The notes: generated by a model not told the origin, from the sequence alone. Positions 28,279-37,345 are shown, counted from the stretch's first letter. The stretch is 64,000 nucleotides of DNA from Nitrospinota bacterium (GCA_016208975.1 JACQXA010000004.1:372001-436000), one strand, 5' to 3'. Translations and numbers: made by a program.

Positions 28279-28830
28279 ATGACCGGATTGGTTTTACTGG
28301 GAATCGCAGTTCTCCTGGCTTTGTGGGTGATAGGCATTTACAACGGGCTGGTGCGCCTGCGGGCCCAGGTGAAAAACGCCTGGAGCCAGATAGACGTACA
28401 GCTGAAAAGAAGGTACGACCTTATACCCAACCTGGTGGAGGTGGTGAAAGACTACATGAGCTATGAGCAGGAGACGCTCACCCGTGTGGTGCAGGCCAGG
28501 GCCGAAGCCATGAAAGCCACCGCCATGGCCGACAAGGCGCAGAAGGAAGGGATGCTCACCGAAGCCCTTAAAAGCCTTTTCGCCCTTTCCGAAAACTATC
28601 CGGACCTGAAGGCCAACCAGAACGTGATGGCCCTGCAGGAAGAACTGGCCTCCACCGAGAACAAGATTTCATTCTCCCGCCAGTTTTATAACGACTCGGT
28701 GATGGAGCTGAACGTGAAATGCGAGACATTCCCCTCGAACATCGTGGCCAACTCTTTCGGGTTTAAACAGGAGGAATTCTTCAAGGTGGCCGAAGAGGAA
28801 GCCAAACCGGTTAAGGTTAACCTGCGGTGA
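28279..28830 (+). CDS. lemA: LemA family membrane protein
   Basis: A 183-residue LemA. One N-terminal membrane segment is followed by the family signature NAWSQIDVQLKRRYDLIPNL and a helical bundle ending NSFGFKQEEFFKV. LemA proteins are often encoded with membrane M48 proteases, as here: the stop overlaps the HtpX start as GTGA. Function is probably membrane stress related. Confidence 0.93.
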   Translation: MTGLVLLGIAVLLALWVIGIYNGLVRLRAQVKNAWSQIDVQLKRRYDLIPNLVEVVKDYMSYEQETLTRVVQARAEAMKATAMADKAQKEGMLTEALKSLFALSENYPDLKANQNVMALQEELASTENKISFSRQFYNDSVMELNVKCETFPSNIVANSFGFKQEEFFKVAEEEAKPVKVNLR

Positions 28831-29864
28831 GTTCCGGAAAAATCCCCTGCCCCCAGTGCGGTTACCAGAACCGCGAAGGGGCGGTGATGTGCAACCTTTG
28901 CCACGCCATCCTTCAAAGGGAGGGCAAGAAGGCCGAGCGCATCATAAAAAAGGTGGAGGCCAGAAGCTCCTTCTACGCCGAGAAGGAACAGAACCAGCGA
29001 AACACCAGTATCCTGCTAATGTCGCTGACCGGACTGCTTGTGGCCCTGGGGGGAATAATAGTTTACGCCGAAGGGGGCGATCCCTTATTGGGAGTGGGTG
29101 TGGCGTTCATCGTGGCTTCCGTAATGGGCGCTTTCTCATGGTTCGCGGGGGCCTCGATTATACTGGCCATGAGCGGGGCGAAAAAGGTTACCCATGAATC
29201 CGATCCACAGCTGTTCAACGTGGTGGAAGAGATGAAAATAGCCTCGGGCCTTCCCATGCCGGACGTATATATCATCGAGGAAGACGCGCCCAACGCCTTC
29301 GCCACCGGGCGGGACCAGGACCATTCGGCGGTGGCGGTGACACGGGGGTTGCTCAACAAGCTCAACCGCGACGAGCTTCAGGGGGTGATAGCCCACGAGT
29401 TTTCCCACATCCGCAACCTGGACATCCGTTACGCCATGCTGGTGGGGGTGCTGGTTGGGGCCACGGCCCTTATCGCGGACGCGTTTCTCCGGGGCTTTGG
29501 GCGGGGGGGCAAACGCGGTAGCAACCCGGCCCTGCTGGCGCTGGCGCTGGTTTTCGCGATTCTGGCGCCCATCAGCGCGAAGATACTGCAAATGGCCATA
29601 TCCCGTAGCCGCGAGTTCATGGCGGACGCTTCGGCGGTGGAGCTTACAAGAAACCCGGACGGGCTGGCCTCGGCCCTGGCGAAGATCACTCAAGACCCCG
29701 CCCCGCTGGCGGCGGCCAACCGCGCCACCCAGCATCTCTACATCGTAAACCCCGTGAAGAGTTTCAACATGGACTCCAAGGCGCTCTTCTCCACCCATCC
29801 ACCCACCGAGGCGCGCATCAACAAGCTTGTGGCCATGGGCGCCACGGGGAAATACACGGCTTAA
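28827..29864 (+). CDS. htpX: zinc-ribbon HtpX-type M48 metalloprotease
   Basis: A 345-residue inner-membrane zinc protease. An N-terminal zinc ribbon (CPQCGYQN and CNLCHAIL, residues 8-28) precedes two membrane segments, the M48 domain with HEFSHIRN, two more hydrophobic stretches, and the downstream glutamate region SREFMADASAVELTRNPDGL. HtpX degrades misfolded membrane proteins. The cysteine ribbon is an addition to the usual about 290-residue form. A GTG start overlaps the lemA stop. Confidence 0.9.
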   Translation: MSSGKIPCPQCGYQNREGAVMCNLCHAILQREGKKAERIIKKVEARSSFYAEKEQNQRNTSILLMSLTGLLVALGGIIVYAEGGDPLLGVGVAFIVASVMGAFSWFAGASIILAMSGAKKVTHESDPQLFNVVEEMKIASGLPMPDVYIIEEDAPNAFATGRDQDHSAVAVTRGLLNKLNRDELQGVIAHEFSHIRNLDIRYAMLVGVLVGATALIADAFLRGFGRGGKRGSNPALLALALVFAILAPISAKILQMAISRSREFMADASAVELTRNPDGLASALAKITQDPAPLAAANRATQHLYIVNPVKSFNMDSKALFSTHPPTEARINKLVAMGATGKYTA

Positions 29865-29880
29865 CCTTAAGGCCCAGACG

Positions 29881-29917
29881 AAAAAAAAGACGCGCGGTTT
29901 TCAGGCCTCGCGTCTTT
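29881..29917 (-). terminator. rho-independent terminator of the dsrCMKL block
   Basis: Stem AAAGACGCG (29886-29894) pairs with CGCGTCTTT (29909-29917). The minus strand continues with an unbroken T run (29888-29881). It lies 18 bases beyond the dsrL stop and could also stop transcripts from htpX on the other strand. Confidence 0.88.
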
Positions 29918-29935
29918 AAAGTGGACGATGGGGAT

Positions 29936-31588
29936 TTACTGCATGTCTATATAGCCGCAGGGGCAGTTCTCGGCGCACTTGCTACAACCGATGCAGTTCT
30001 CCAGCTTAAAGGCGTAATCCTTCGGGCCGTTCTTTATGACCGCGTTGTCCTGACAGTACATCCAGCAGTTCTCGCAGTCGAAACAGGCGCCGCAGGACAT
30101 GCACCGGGCCGTCTCGGCCTGTACCTGCTCCAGCGTCAGGGAAAGGTTGGCCTCCTTGAAGCTCCGGCGCTCCTCCAGCGGGATGGTGGAGTAGTTGTTC
30201 CGGGGCGCGTTCTTGTACCAGCCCAGGAGCATCTTTTCCTTCACGGCGATCCCGCCATTCTGCTCCACCACCATTTCCCTGCCGCGAAGCTTGTTGTCTA
30301 TGTTGACGGCGGCCTTGCGCCCCAGCCCCACCGCCTCGGTGACCAGCCCCAGTTTCAGGGTTACGTCGCCGCCGGCGAACACGTTTCCTTCCGATGTCTC
30401 GAAATGCTGGTTCACCCCAATCCATCCGTCGCCGTTCGAAAACTTTTCCAGCCCGGCGTAATCGGGTTTCTGGGACACGGCGGCGATGACGGTGGTGGCG
30501 GGCATCACGAACTCGGAGCCTTCCACGGGTTTGGGCCTTCTTCTGCCGGAAGCGTCCGGCTCGCCGAGCTCCATGCGGATCATCTTCACGCCGGTGGCGC
30601 GCCCGTCGGCGCCCTTGACTATCTCCACCGGAGCGGCCAGCTCTTCCAGCTTCAAGCCTTCGGATAGGGCCTCGTCCACCTCGTGGGAGATGGCGGGCAT
30701 CTCCTTGCGGGAGCGGCGGTAGGCTATGGTGACGTTGGCGCCCAGCCGCCAGCTGGTGCGGGCGGCGTCTATGGCGGAGTCTCCCCCGCCGATGACCACC
30801 ACCGTGTCGCCTATCTCCACCTTCTCGCCCTGGTTGATCTTGTTGAGATACGCGGCTCCTGTGAACACGTTTGGCGCGTCCTCGCCGGGGATGTCCAGGG
30901 TTATGCCGGTGTGGGCGCCTATGCCCAGGTAGATGGCCTGGTAGCCGCTCTTTATCTGGTCGAAACTTATGTCCCGCCCTATCTTGCAGTTGGTCTTAAG
31001 CTCCACCCCCAGGTCGAGGATGCGGCCTATTTCCGCCTTCAACACCTCGCGGGGGAGGCGGTAGCTGGGGATGCCGTAGCGCAACATGCCGCCCGCCTCG
31101 GGGAACTGCTCGAAAATGGTAACCTTGTAACCCCGCCTGGCCAGCTGGTAGGCGCAGGAAATGCCCGCAGGGCCCGCGCCAATCACGGCGATTTTTTCGG
31201 CATGGGTTTCATCGGTGAGTTTCGAAAGTTTCAAACCGTTCTGTATGCCATAGTCGCCGATAAACCGCTCGACATTGTTGATGGCCACCGGGCCGCCGTC
31301 ATCCTCCTGCTTATACTGCCGGTTGCACCCCCCCTCGCAGGGATGGGGGCATACCCGGCCCATCACCGCCGGAATGGGGTTTTTGTCCACCAGCTGGCGC
31401 CACGACTCTTCTACGGCGTTGCCCTCGGCTATGTTGCGAAGGTAAAAGCGGATGGGCTCCGAACTGGGGCAGGCCACCTGGCAAGGGGGCGTTTTGGGCT
31501 GATATTTCGGGCGGAGCGAAGAGCCCGCCGAGGAAGCGCCGGACTTGGCGGCGAAACCCCTGGTTTTTTTCTTAACGACTATAGCCAT
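29936..31588 (-). CDS. dsrL: DsrL-type NAD(P)H:acceptor iron-sulfur flavoprotein
   Basis: A 550-residue relative of the glutamate synthase small subunit. An N-terminal Fe-S region (C36, C40, C80, C84, C88) is followed by the FAD fold VIGAGPAGISC at about 135-145, the NAD(P)H fold VVVIGGGDSAIDAA at about 268-281, and a C-terminal double cluster ferredoxin (CMSCGACFDCENC, CIGCSKCAENC). In Allochromatium DsrL passes electrons between DsrAB and NAD(H). This copy is about 100 residues shorter than the Allochromatium form, which bears on its subtype. It is last in the dsrC-M-K-L block. Confidence 0.9.
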   Translation of the reverse strand: MAIVVKKKTRGFAAKSGASSAGSSLRPKYQPKTPPCQVACPSSEPIRFYLRNIAEGNAVEESWRQLVDKNPIPAVMGRVCPHPCEGGCNRQYKQEDDGGPVAINNVERFIGDYGIQNGLKLSKLTDETHAEKIAVIGAGPAGISCAYQLARRGYKVTIFEQFPEAGGMLRYGIPSYRLPREVLKAEIGRILDLGVELKTNCKIGRDISFDQIKSGYQAIYLGIGAHTGITLDIPGEDAPNVFTGAAYLNKINQGEKVEIGDTVVVIGGGDSAIDAARTSWRLGANVTIAYRRSRKEMPAISHEVDEALSEGLKLEELAAPVEIVKGADGRATGVKMIRMELGEPDASGRRRPKPVEGSEFVMPATTVIAAVSQKPDYAGLEKFSNGDGWIGVNQHFETSEGNVFAGGDVTLKLGLVTEAVGLGRKAAVNIDNKLRGREMVVEQNGGIAVKEKMLLGWYKNAPRNNYSTIPLEERRSFKEANLSLTLEQVQAETARCMSCGACFDCENCWMYCQDNAVIKNGPKDYAFKLENCIGCSKCAENCPCGYIDMQ

Positions 31589-31642
31589 AAGACCTGTCTC
31601 CTAAATTTCAGGGTCATAACCTTTTTACCGGCCCGGCGGACG

Positions 31643-33139
31643 TTAAACGCCCACCTTGCCGCTCAATACAACGGCGTTGGAGACCAGCTGATGCACGCTG
31701 GCCACCACGTCCATCCCTATCCCGTAATTGGGCAGGACCTTGGTGAACTGGGCCTTGCAGATGGCGCATATCATGGCCATGGTGTTCACCCCTTTGTCGC
31801 GCATCACCTCGCTCAACGCCTGGGCGCGGGGCATGGCGCCTTTCACCCGAAGGTCCATCAGTTCGTCTGTCAAAAGCCCGCCGCCGCCGCCGCAACAGAA
31901 GGTGACCTCCTTGGTGGTCTCCTCGTCCATCTCCACGAAGTTGTTGCATACGGCCTTTATCACCTCGCGGGGAATCTCGAACTGGCCGCCTGGCATATCC
32001 CCCATGCGGGAGCCCCGGGCCACGTTGCAAGAGTCGTGATAAGTGACCACCAGGCTGTCGTTGGCGCTTTTGTCTATCTTGATGCCGTCCCGCTTTATAA
32101 GGTCCAGCGTGAACTCGCAAATGTGGGTCGGGTTCCGGTATTTGGGGTCCAGAAAATCGAAGGGGCCTATCAGGGTGTTCCAGAAGCTGTAAGCCACGCG
32201 CCAGGCGTGCCCGCATTCCCCCACCACTATGCGTTTGACCTTCAGGTCGTGAGCCGCGTCTTTAATCCGCTGGGCCACTTTTTTCATGGTGTCGTAGTTG
32301 CCGATGAACATGCCGAAGTTGGCGAACTCCGACGCGTAAGAGCTGACCGTCCAGCTTACCCCCGCCTCGTGGAACACCTTGCCGTAGCCGGTGAAGCCCT
32401 CTATGTGCGGGGAACTGAAAAAATCCGCCGAGGGGGCGATAAGCAACACGTCGGCCCCGGCCTCGTCCAGCGGGTATTTGACCTCCACCCCGGTGACCTC
32501 CTGCACGTCTTCGGCCACAAACTCCAAAGTGTTTTGCAAAGCGGCGGGATTGATGCCCAGGTTGTTGCCCACGGTGAGGACCTTGCCCAATATCTCGTTG
32601 CAATATTTCTGGCCGATGCCCACGCTGTCCATAATCTCCCTTGCGGCCATGGACACCTCGGCGGTGTCTATCCCGTAGGGGCAGAACACCGAACAGCGGC
32701 GGCACTGGGAACACTGGTGGAAATAGCTGTACCATTCCTCCATCACGGTCTCGGTGAGGTCTTCGGCGCGGGCCAGGCCGGGGAAAAGTTTCCCGCCCAG
32801 GGTGAAATTCTTGCGGTAAACCTTCCGCATAAGCTCCTGCCGGGCCACGGGCATATTGTTGGGGTCGCCAGTGCCAAGGTAGTAATGGCACTTGTCGGCG
32901 CAGGCGCCGCACTTTACGCAGATGTCCATGAAAACCCGGAGAGAGCGGTATTTATCGAGCAGGCCGCCCATTTTTTCAACTGCTTTTTCGCTCCAGTTCT
33001 CCACCTTGGCGCCGGGGAACCCAAGCCCGGTGTTGTGGGCTTGGGATGCCGGATAGGGTTTCAATCCGGCGGTGGCGCCGGGCTTGATGGCGGGGATTTC
33101 TATCTTACCGGTCAACTGTTCGGTCTCTACTTTCGCCAC
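31643..33139 (-). CDS. dsrK: DsrK, catalytic iron-sulfur subunit of the DsrMKJOP complex
   Basis: A 498-residue HdrD-like cytoplasmic subunit. Two [4Fe-4S] ferredoxin motifs (CVKCGACADKC near 105, CSQCRRCSVFC near 150) are followed by CCG-type segments (YHDSCNVARGS and CCGGGGGLLTDELM) that build the noncubane cluster for disulfide chemistry. It exchanges electrons with the DsrC trisulfide/disulfide. It lies 21 bases after dsrM. Confidence 0.95.
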   Translation of the reverse strand: MAKVETEQLTGKIEIPAIKPGATAGLKPYPASQAHNTGLGFPGAKVENWSEKAVEKMGGLLDKYRSLRVFMDICVKCGACADKCHYYLGTGDPNNMPVARQELMRKVYRKNFTLGGKLFPGLARAEDLTETVMEEWYSYFHQCSQCRRCSVFCPYGIDTAEVSMAAREIMDSVGIGQKYCNEILGKVLTVGNNLGINPAALQNTLEFVAEDVQEVTGVEVKYPLDEAGADVLLIAPSADFFSSPHIEGFTGYGKVFHEAGVSWTVSSYASEFANFGMFIGNYDTMKKVAQRIKDAAHDLKVKRIVVGECGHAWRVAYSFWNTLIGPFDFLDPKYRNPTHICEFTLDLIKRDGIKIDKSANDSLVVTYHDSCNVARGSRMGDMPGGQFEIPREVIKAVCNNFVEMDEETTKEVTFCCGGGGGLLTDELMDLRVKGAMPRAQALSEVMRDKGVNTMAMICAICKAQFTKVLPNYGIGMDVVASVHQLVSNAVVLSGKVGV

Positions 33140-33160
33140 GTCTTTATTCCTATATAATCC

Positions 33161-33886
33161 TCAGGCCCGCCATGGGTTCACATGCCTGCGCTCCCGGCAA
33201 TCGTCCGCCTGGTTGCGCGTGGGGGAGAAAAATATTCCGCCAAGATGCATGAGCTTTGAGAAAGGGAAATAAACCATCAGTAAAATCACTAGCCCCAGAT
33301 GGAGCATGAACATGGGGTCTTCCGGCATCTGCCTGGGAGAAAAAGTGATTACGCTCATCATGAAGTCTTTCACCATGGCCACGTCGGTGCGGATTACGAA
33401 TTTCATCAACAGGCCCGTGGCGGCAATGAGGCCGATAAGCGAGAGCGCGAAGAAATCCGCCCCGGAGCTTATGTACCGGGCCCTGTCCACCCACAGCCTG
33501 CGGGCGAAAAGATAACCGGCGGCCCCCAGCAATATCACCCCGGCCCATATGCCCGCCGGGCCCAGGTAGGCGATAACCTCCGGCACGGGATGGAGAAAAT
33601 AACGCAGATGGCGGAAAATGACCACTGCGAAGGCCACGTGAAAAACATAGCCCCCCAGCCAGGTCCATTTGTTGCCCTTGAACAGGCTTGTGAACAGGAG
33701 CACCTCCCCCGCCAGCCTCAGGGCCACCCCACCCTTTGTAGTGGGGGCCGGGGTTGTGGGGATTTTCAAGGGCGCCGGGGTGGAGGCGTATCCATAGATT
33801 TTCACCAGAAACCCCGCAAGAAACACGAAGCCCGCCATGTAACACAAGACCGCGAACAAAACCGACAATCCGGACAATTCACCCAT
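33161..33886 (-). CDS. dsrM: DsrM, membrane cytochrome b subunit of DsrMKJOP
   Basis: A 241-residue NarI-like inner-membrane protein with about six hydrophobic segments and conserved histidines (VFHVAFAVVIFRHL, MLHLGLVILLMVYFPFSKLMH) for two b haems. It exchanges electrons between the quinone pool and DsrK. It lies between dsrC (111-base gap) and dsrK. Confidence 0.92.
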   Translation of the reverse strand: MGELSGLSVLFAVLCYMAGFVFLAGFLVKIYGYASTPAPLKIPTTPAPTTKGGVALRLAGEVLLFTSLFKGNKWTWLGGYVFHVAFAVVIFRHLRYFLHPVPEVIAYLGPAGIWAGVILLGAAGYLFARRLWVDRARYISSGADFFALSLIGLIAATGLLMKFVIRTDVAMVKDFMMSVITFSPRQMPEDPMFMLHLGLVILLMVYFPFSKLMHLGGIFFSPTRNQADDCRERRHVNPWRA

Positions 33887-33997
33887 CGCGCCTTTAGACT
33901 CCTAAACAAGCGGCGCCAGGCCAGCGCGCGGCTTTTACCCTTGTGAAGGCAAAATCGCGCGCCACCCCAGCCATGAAAACCAGCGGAAAGCCGGAAG

Positions 33998-34330
33998 CTA
34001 CACGCAACCGGTGGGCTTGGGCAGACCGGCTATTTTGCAAGCCTGTTTGGCGGGCCCGCCCGGGTAAAGCTCGTACAGGTACTTGGTGTTGCCCTTCTCC
34101 GGCCCAAGCTTTTTGCCGATGGCTTTCGTCAGGATCCTTATCATCGGGGCTATTTTGTATTCGTCATAGTACTCCCGAAGGAAATTGACGACCTCCCAGT
34201 GGTTCTCCGTCATCTGGATACCCTCGGTTTGGGCCAGGTAACCGGCCACGTCCTTGTTCCATTTGTCGAGGTTGAGAAGGTATCCGTCCTCATCGGTCTC
34301 ATAACTTACGCCATCAAGTTCAAAAGCCAT
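33998..34330 (-). CDS. dsrC: DsrC sulfur carrier protein
   Basis: A 110-residue protein with both conserved C-terminal cysteines (C98 and C109) in the arm ACKIAGLPKPTGCV, so it is a true DsrC and not a one-cysteine TusE. It carries sulfur as a trisulfide between DsrAB and DsrMKJOP. AGGAGG precedes the ATG. It leads the dsrC-M-K-L block. Confidence 0.97.
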   Translation of the reverse strand: MAFELDGVSYETDEDGYLLNLDKWNKDVAGYLAQTEGIQMTENHWEVVNFLREYYDEYKIAPMIRILTKAIGKKLGPEKGNTKYLYELYPGGPAKQACKIAGLPKPTGCV

Positions 34331-34635
34331 TTAAAGCGCCTCCTAAAAAATTTATTATCGTTTACATATCAATGAGATATGTGAATAGCTTACCGCGTTT
34401 CCCCGGTTTGATGTCATCTTTCGGCAAACTGCGCGATAGGCTGGGCGCAAATTTGGAATGACATCCCCCTCTGGTGCTAAACTTAAAGATGTCCCGTTTC
34501 GGATTTGGATTCTCGCAATTATATGATTTTAGTCATGGAACGGCGGAATGGCTGTCTGGCTAAATGATATGCCGTTGATAGAATTGATGGGCATTACCTT
34601 GTAAACCAGTGAAAAACCCGGATTTTGCGTGAAAG
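34331..34635. other. divergent intergenic region between dsrC and HPP gene
   Basis: No gene is seen. The region is relatively AT-rich and must hold promoters in both directions. GATAAT at about 34364-34369 on the minus strand is a possible -10 for dsrC, but no good -35 was found. Confidence 0.4.
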
Positions 34636-35160
34636 ATGAATGAGTCACTGAAAAAATACCTGGTCAAATTCCAGGGGCAGGGCGCGGCCATCCCCCCCAG
34701 GGTTAAAAAAAGCTATGTGGTCTGGTCGGCTCTGGCCTCATTCACCGGCATTTTCATCGTGGCTTTTATCACATACCGGGCCGGGGTTCCCATGATGATA
34801 GGCTCTTTTGGCGCGTCGGCGGTGCTTTTATACTCGGCGCTGGAGGGTCCGCTGGCCCAGCCGAGAAACCTTGTGGGGGGGCATGTTATCTCCGCCATCA
34901 TCGCCGTCACCATAGTTTCCCTGCTGGGAAAAAGCGAGGCCACGGTGGCGCTGGCGGTGTGTCTTGCCATTGTGGCCATGTTATGGACCCGCACGCTACA
35001 CCCCCCCGGCGGGGCCACGGCGCTTATAGCCGTTGACACCACGCAGGGATACGGGTTTATCCTATATCCGGTGCTGGCCGGGGCTTTGATAATGCTGGCG
35101 GTGGCGCTGATTGTGAACAACCTGTCGGAAGACAGGGTTTATCCGCGATACTGGTATTGA
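34636..35160 (+). CDS. HPP family membrane protein
   Basis: A 174-residue inner-membrane protein with four hydrophobic segments, the family motif TLHPPGGATAL, and the upstream SFGASAVLLYSALEGPLAQPRN block. HPP proteins have been linked to nitrite transport in some organisms, but their substrate in sulfur bacteria is unknown. It lies three bases before a universal stress protein gene, forming a two-gene operon between the two dsr blocks. Confidence 0.9.
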   Translation: MNESLKKYLVKFQGQGAAIPPRVKKSYVVWSALASFTGIFIVAFITYRAGVPMMIGSFGASAVLLYSALEGPLAQPRNLVGGHVISAIIAVTIVSLLGKSEATVALAVCLAIVAMLWTRTLHPPGGATALIAVDTTQGYGFILYPVLAGALIMLAVALIVNNLSEDRVYPRYWY

Positions 35161-35163
35161 GCC

Positions 35164-35643
35164 ATGAACACAGCTTATAAAACCGTCCTTGTGGCCCTGC
35201 CGCCGATGACCCACGAATGGTACGGGAGGCCGGTGGACGCCATCCGCAGGGCCGCCGCCACGCTGGGCTCCGCGCCCGGGGTGCGCCTTGTGTTCATAAG
35301 CGTGTTCTCGCTGGAGCAGGAACTGGGCACCGGGCAGGTGAACCTTCTGCCGCCGGAGGACCTGGAGCAGATAGTGCTTTTCCATGAACGCAAACACCGG
35401 GATGGGATGAACGCTTACCTGAAATGGTTCGCCGACAACGGGGTGGAGCATGAAGTTATCGTCTTGCAGGGCGACCCGGCGGACGTGATACTCCACACGG
35501 CCCGGGAACGGGGCGCGGACCTGATCCTCATGGGGCATCATCACAAGACGGGCCTGCTGAACATCTTCGGGAGCGACATCACCGCCCGCGTGTCCAAACA
35601 CCTCCCCTGCGACTTGATGGTGATAACGCCGGGGGAGGAGTGA
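35164..35643 (+). CDS. universal stress protein (UspA family)
   Basis: A 159-residue UspA fold with the nucleotide-binding tail LILMGHHHKTGLLNIFGSDI (G-x2-G-x9-G pattern partly kept) followed by VSKHLPCDLMVI. It may bind ATP and sense energy state. It is tightly coupled to the HPP gene, suggesting it gates that transporter, which is an inference. Confidence 0.88.
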   Translation: MNTAYKTVLVALPPMTHEWYGRPVDAIRRAAATLGSAPGVRLVFISVFSLEQELGTGQVNLLPPEDLEQIVLFHERKHRDGMNAYLKWFADNGVEHEVIVLQGDPADVILHTARERGADLILMGHHHKTGLLNIFGSDITARVSKHLPCDLMVITPGEE

Positions 35644-35694
35644 CTACAGGCCCCACCTGTTTACTTAGTTCACTTCATGGCTTACAATATGGTC

Positions 35695-35940
35695 ATGAAA
35701 AAGCTTAACGTCCACGAGGCCAAGACCCATCTTTCGCGTTACCTTGAGATGGTGGAAAAAGGCGAGACCATATTGCTGTGCAGGCGCAACGTGCCGGTGG
35801 CCGAGATACATCCCGTTGCCCCCACCAGGAAAAAGCCCCGCCCAATCGGGCTGGCCAAGGGCAAATTCAAGATGAGCGCGGATTTTGACAAGGCATTGCC
35901 CAAAGCGCTCATTAAGCTGTTCACCGGCGGGAAACCTTGA
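35695..35940 (+). CDS. Phd/YefM-type antitoxin
   Basis: An 81-residue protein beginning MKKLNVHEAKTHLSRYLEMV, the classic Phd/YefM DNA-binding start, with GETILLCRRNVPVAEIHPV following. It represses its own operon and neutralises the VapC-type toxin encoded next, with which it shares a TTGA overlap. Two other ATG codons lie just upstream in frame (35677 and 35689), and no clear ribosome site decides among them. Confidence 0.88.
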   Translation: MKKLNVHEAKTHLSRYLEMVEKGETILLCRRNVPVAEIHPVAPTRKKPRPIGLAKGKFKMSADFDKALPKALIKLFTGGKP

Positions 35941-36323
35941 AGGTATTGCTGGACACCTGCGCGTTCATTTGGATCGTCACAGGCTCCAACGCCCTTTCAA
36001 AACACGCCAGGGCCGTTTTTTCCGATCCGGGCAACGAGGTCTATTTAAGCGCTGTTTCTATATGGGAAATGGGCATCAAACGGGCCCTTGGAAGGCTGGA
36101 GTCAACCGGGGATTTCGCCGTTAGCATCATGGAACAGCGGGAACTGCATGGCATCCAACCATTACCGCTGGAGGAGGGATCCGCCGCGAGCCTGCCGAAG
36201 CTCCCCTTGATCCATAACGACCCGTTCGACAGGATGCTGATCTGCCAGGCATTGACGCATGGCATGGCGATTCTTACCCCCGACAAAGAAATATCCAAAT
36301 ACCCGGCGCGGGTGGTCTGGTAA
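35937..36323 (+). CDS. PIN domain toxin (VapC type)
   Basis: A 128-residue PIN-domain ribonuclease. Acidic residues are visible in VLLDTCAFIW, AVSIWEMGIK, and NDPFDRMLICQA plus LTPDKEI. It is partner to the Phd-type antitoxin upstream and starts at a TTG overlapping the antitoxin stop. The module sits between the two dsr blocks. Confidence 0.9.
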   Translation: MKVLLDTCAFIWIVTGSNALSKHARAVFSDPGNEVYLSAVSIWEMGIKRALGRLESTGDFAVSIMEQRELHGIQPLPLEEGSAASLPKLPLIHNDPFDRMLICQALTHGMAILTPDKEISKYPARVVW

Positions 36324-36377
36324 TTTAGACATTATGAGAGCGCCTTGACGGTTAAACGGGATTTTTTGGGGCCTGAT

Positions 36378-36659
36378 TCAGCTGTCTTTCAGGTAATTCT
36401 TTAAATCACGATAGTAGTTTTCGTGAGGCCCAAGCATTATCAACTCCAGGTTCGCCCCGGCTTTTCGATACGCAAGAAGGTATTGGGTGGATTTAAGTTT
36501 GAACTTGTAGACGAACACCCCTTTCAGATCGCTTTTCTTTTGTTCCCCGATAGAAATATCCTCCGCGATCTTGCGAATATGCAGGTCTAGTGTCTCCTTT
36601 TCCTTTTTCGAAAGTTTTTTTACTCTCTGTCCAAAGGATCTGGACTGGAATATTTTCAT
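36378..36659 (-). CDS. RelE/ParE-type toxin
   Basis: A 93-residue protein with the basic RelE/ParE pattern (FGQRVKKLSKKEKETLDLHI, then YLLAYRKAGANLELIMLGPHENYYRDLKNYL). It is probably an mRNA interferase or gyrase inhibitor. It follows its antitoxin gene by three bases. It is convergent with the Phd/VapC module. Confidence 0.85.
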   Translation of the reverse strand: MKIFQSRSFGQRVKKLSKKEKETLDLHIRKIAEDISIGEQKKSDLKGVFVYKFKLKSTQYLLAYRKAGANLELIMLGPHENYYRDLKNYLKDS

Positions 36660-36662
36660 GGC

Positions 36663-36881
36663 CTATCCGAATTTATATTCGCTTTTCTCCCCCCGCTCCA
36701 ACTCCTCCATCCCTATCAAGATTTCCTTGATTAGCGAATATGTCAGGTCCGGATTTTCCTCGGCGCATTTCCCCATCCAGGCCCAGTGTTCAATTTGGCC
36801 CGCCAGCGACCTATGGTCGATCCGGCTGAATTTTCTCGCGTCGTTTATCAATTCTTCAGATATTCTTACCGCCGTCGCCAT
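36663..36881 (-). CDS. ParD-like antitoxin
   Basis: A 72-residue protein beginning MATAVRISEELINDARKFSR, with SLAGQIEHWAWMGKCAEENPD: the ParD-like ribbon-helix-helix antitoxin pattern. First gene of the module, with the RelE/ParE-type toxin three bases downstream. Confidence 0.85.
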   Translation of the reverse strand: MATAVRISEELINDARKFSRIDHRSLAGQIEHWAWMGKCAEENPDLTYSLIKEILIGMEELERGEKSEYKFG

Positions 36882-37345
36882 TTTTTACCCCCGCCTTAAT
36901 TAGCCACTTATTGAGTCATTCTAGAGCATAGCATTGCATAATGCAACTTTTCATAGCTGACCGCCCACCGGCTGGAAATTAAACCATGGCGCATTGACGG
37001 CGAGAAGGGAAATAAAAAAAGCGGTCGATACTGCCCGGCCTTCGTTCGACTGAGGGTTTGAGTCTAACGCTTCCCAGTGGCCGCCCGACCACGGTTCCTT
37101 CCGGGTGGCTTGTATAAACAACTGACACCGGAGCGCTGAAGCTTTGCGATGGCCGGGGAACTTCACTTATTCAAACGGGAGGAATTAGATGCCGGGAGGG
37201 GGCATTTCCTTAGGCAGGAAACCGTGGTCTGGCGGCCACGGGGAAGCGGGGTTTTGTTTTTTACATACCGGGGGTGTTTAATCTGCCTCTATGGGACAAA
37301 ATAATAACGGCGCGGCCTGTTCCAAACCTGGCCGAAAAAAACCGT
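36882..37345. other. intergenic region with REP-like units
   Basis: No gene is seen in 464 bases between the ParD-like gene and the dsrP stop. It contains two inverted REP-like units (37069-37096 and 37218-37247), which face each other and could pair. A short frame at 36951-37166 has no protein-like features. Confidence 0.55.
37069..37247. repeat. facing pair of REP-like units
   Basis: GCTTCCCAGTGGCCGCC at 37069 and its near reverse complement GGCGGCCACGGGGAAGC ending 37247. They are separated by about 120 bases and belong to the family described at 6369. Confidence 0.75.

Noticed and set aside
30683-33157. An 824-codon open frame on the plus strand
   Set aside because: It is antisense to dsrL and dsrK, which have clear families and motifs. 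High GC at third positions keeps the opposite strand open. It shows no protein-like domains.
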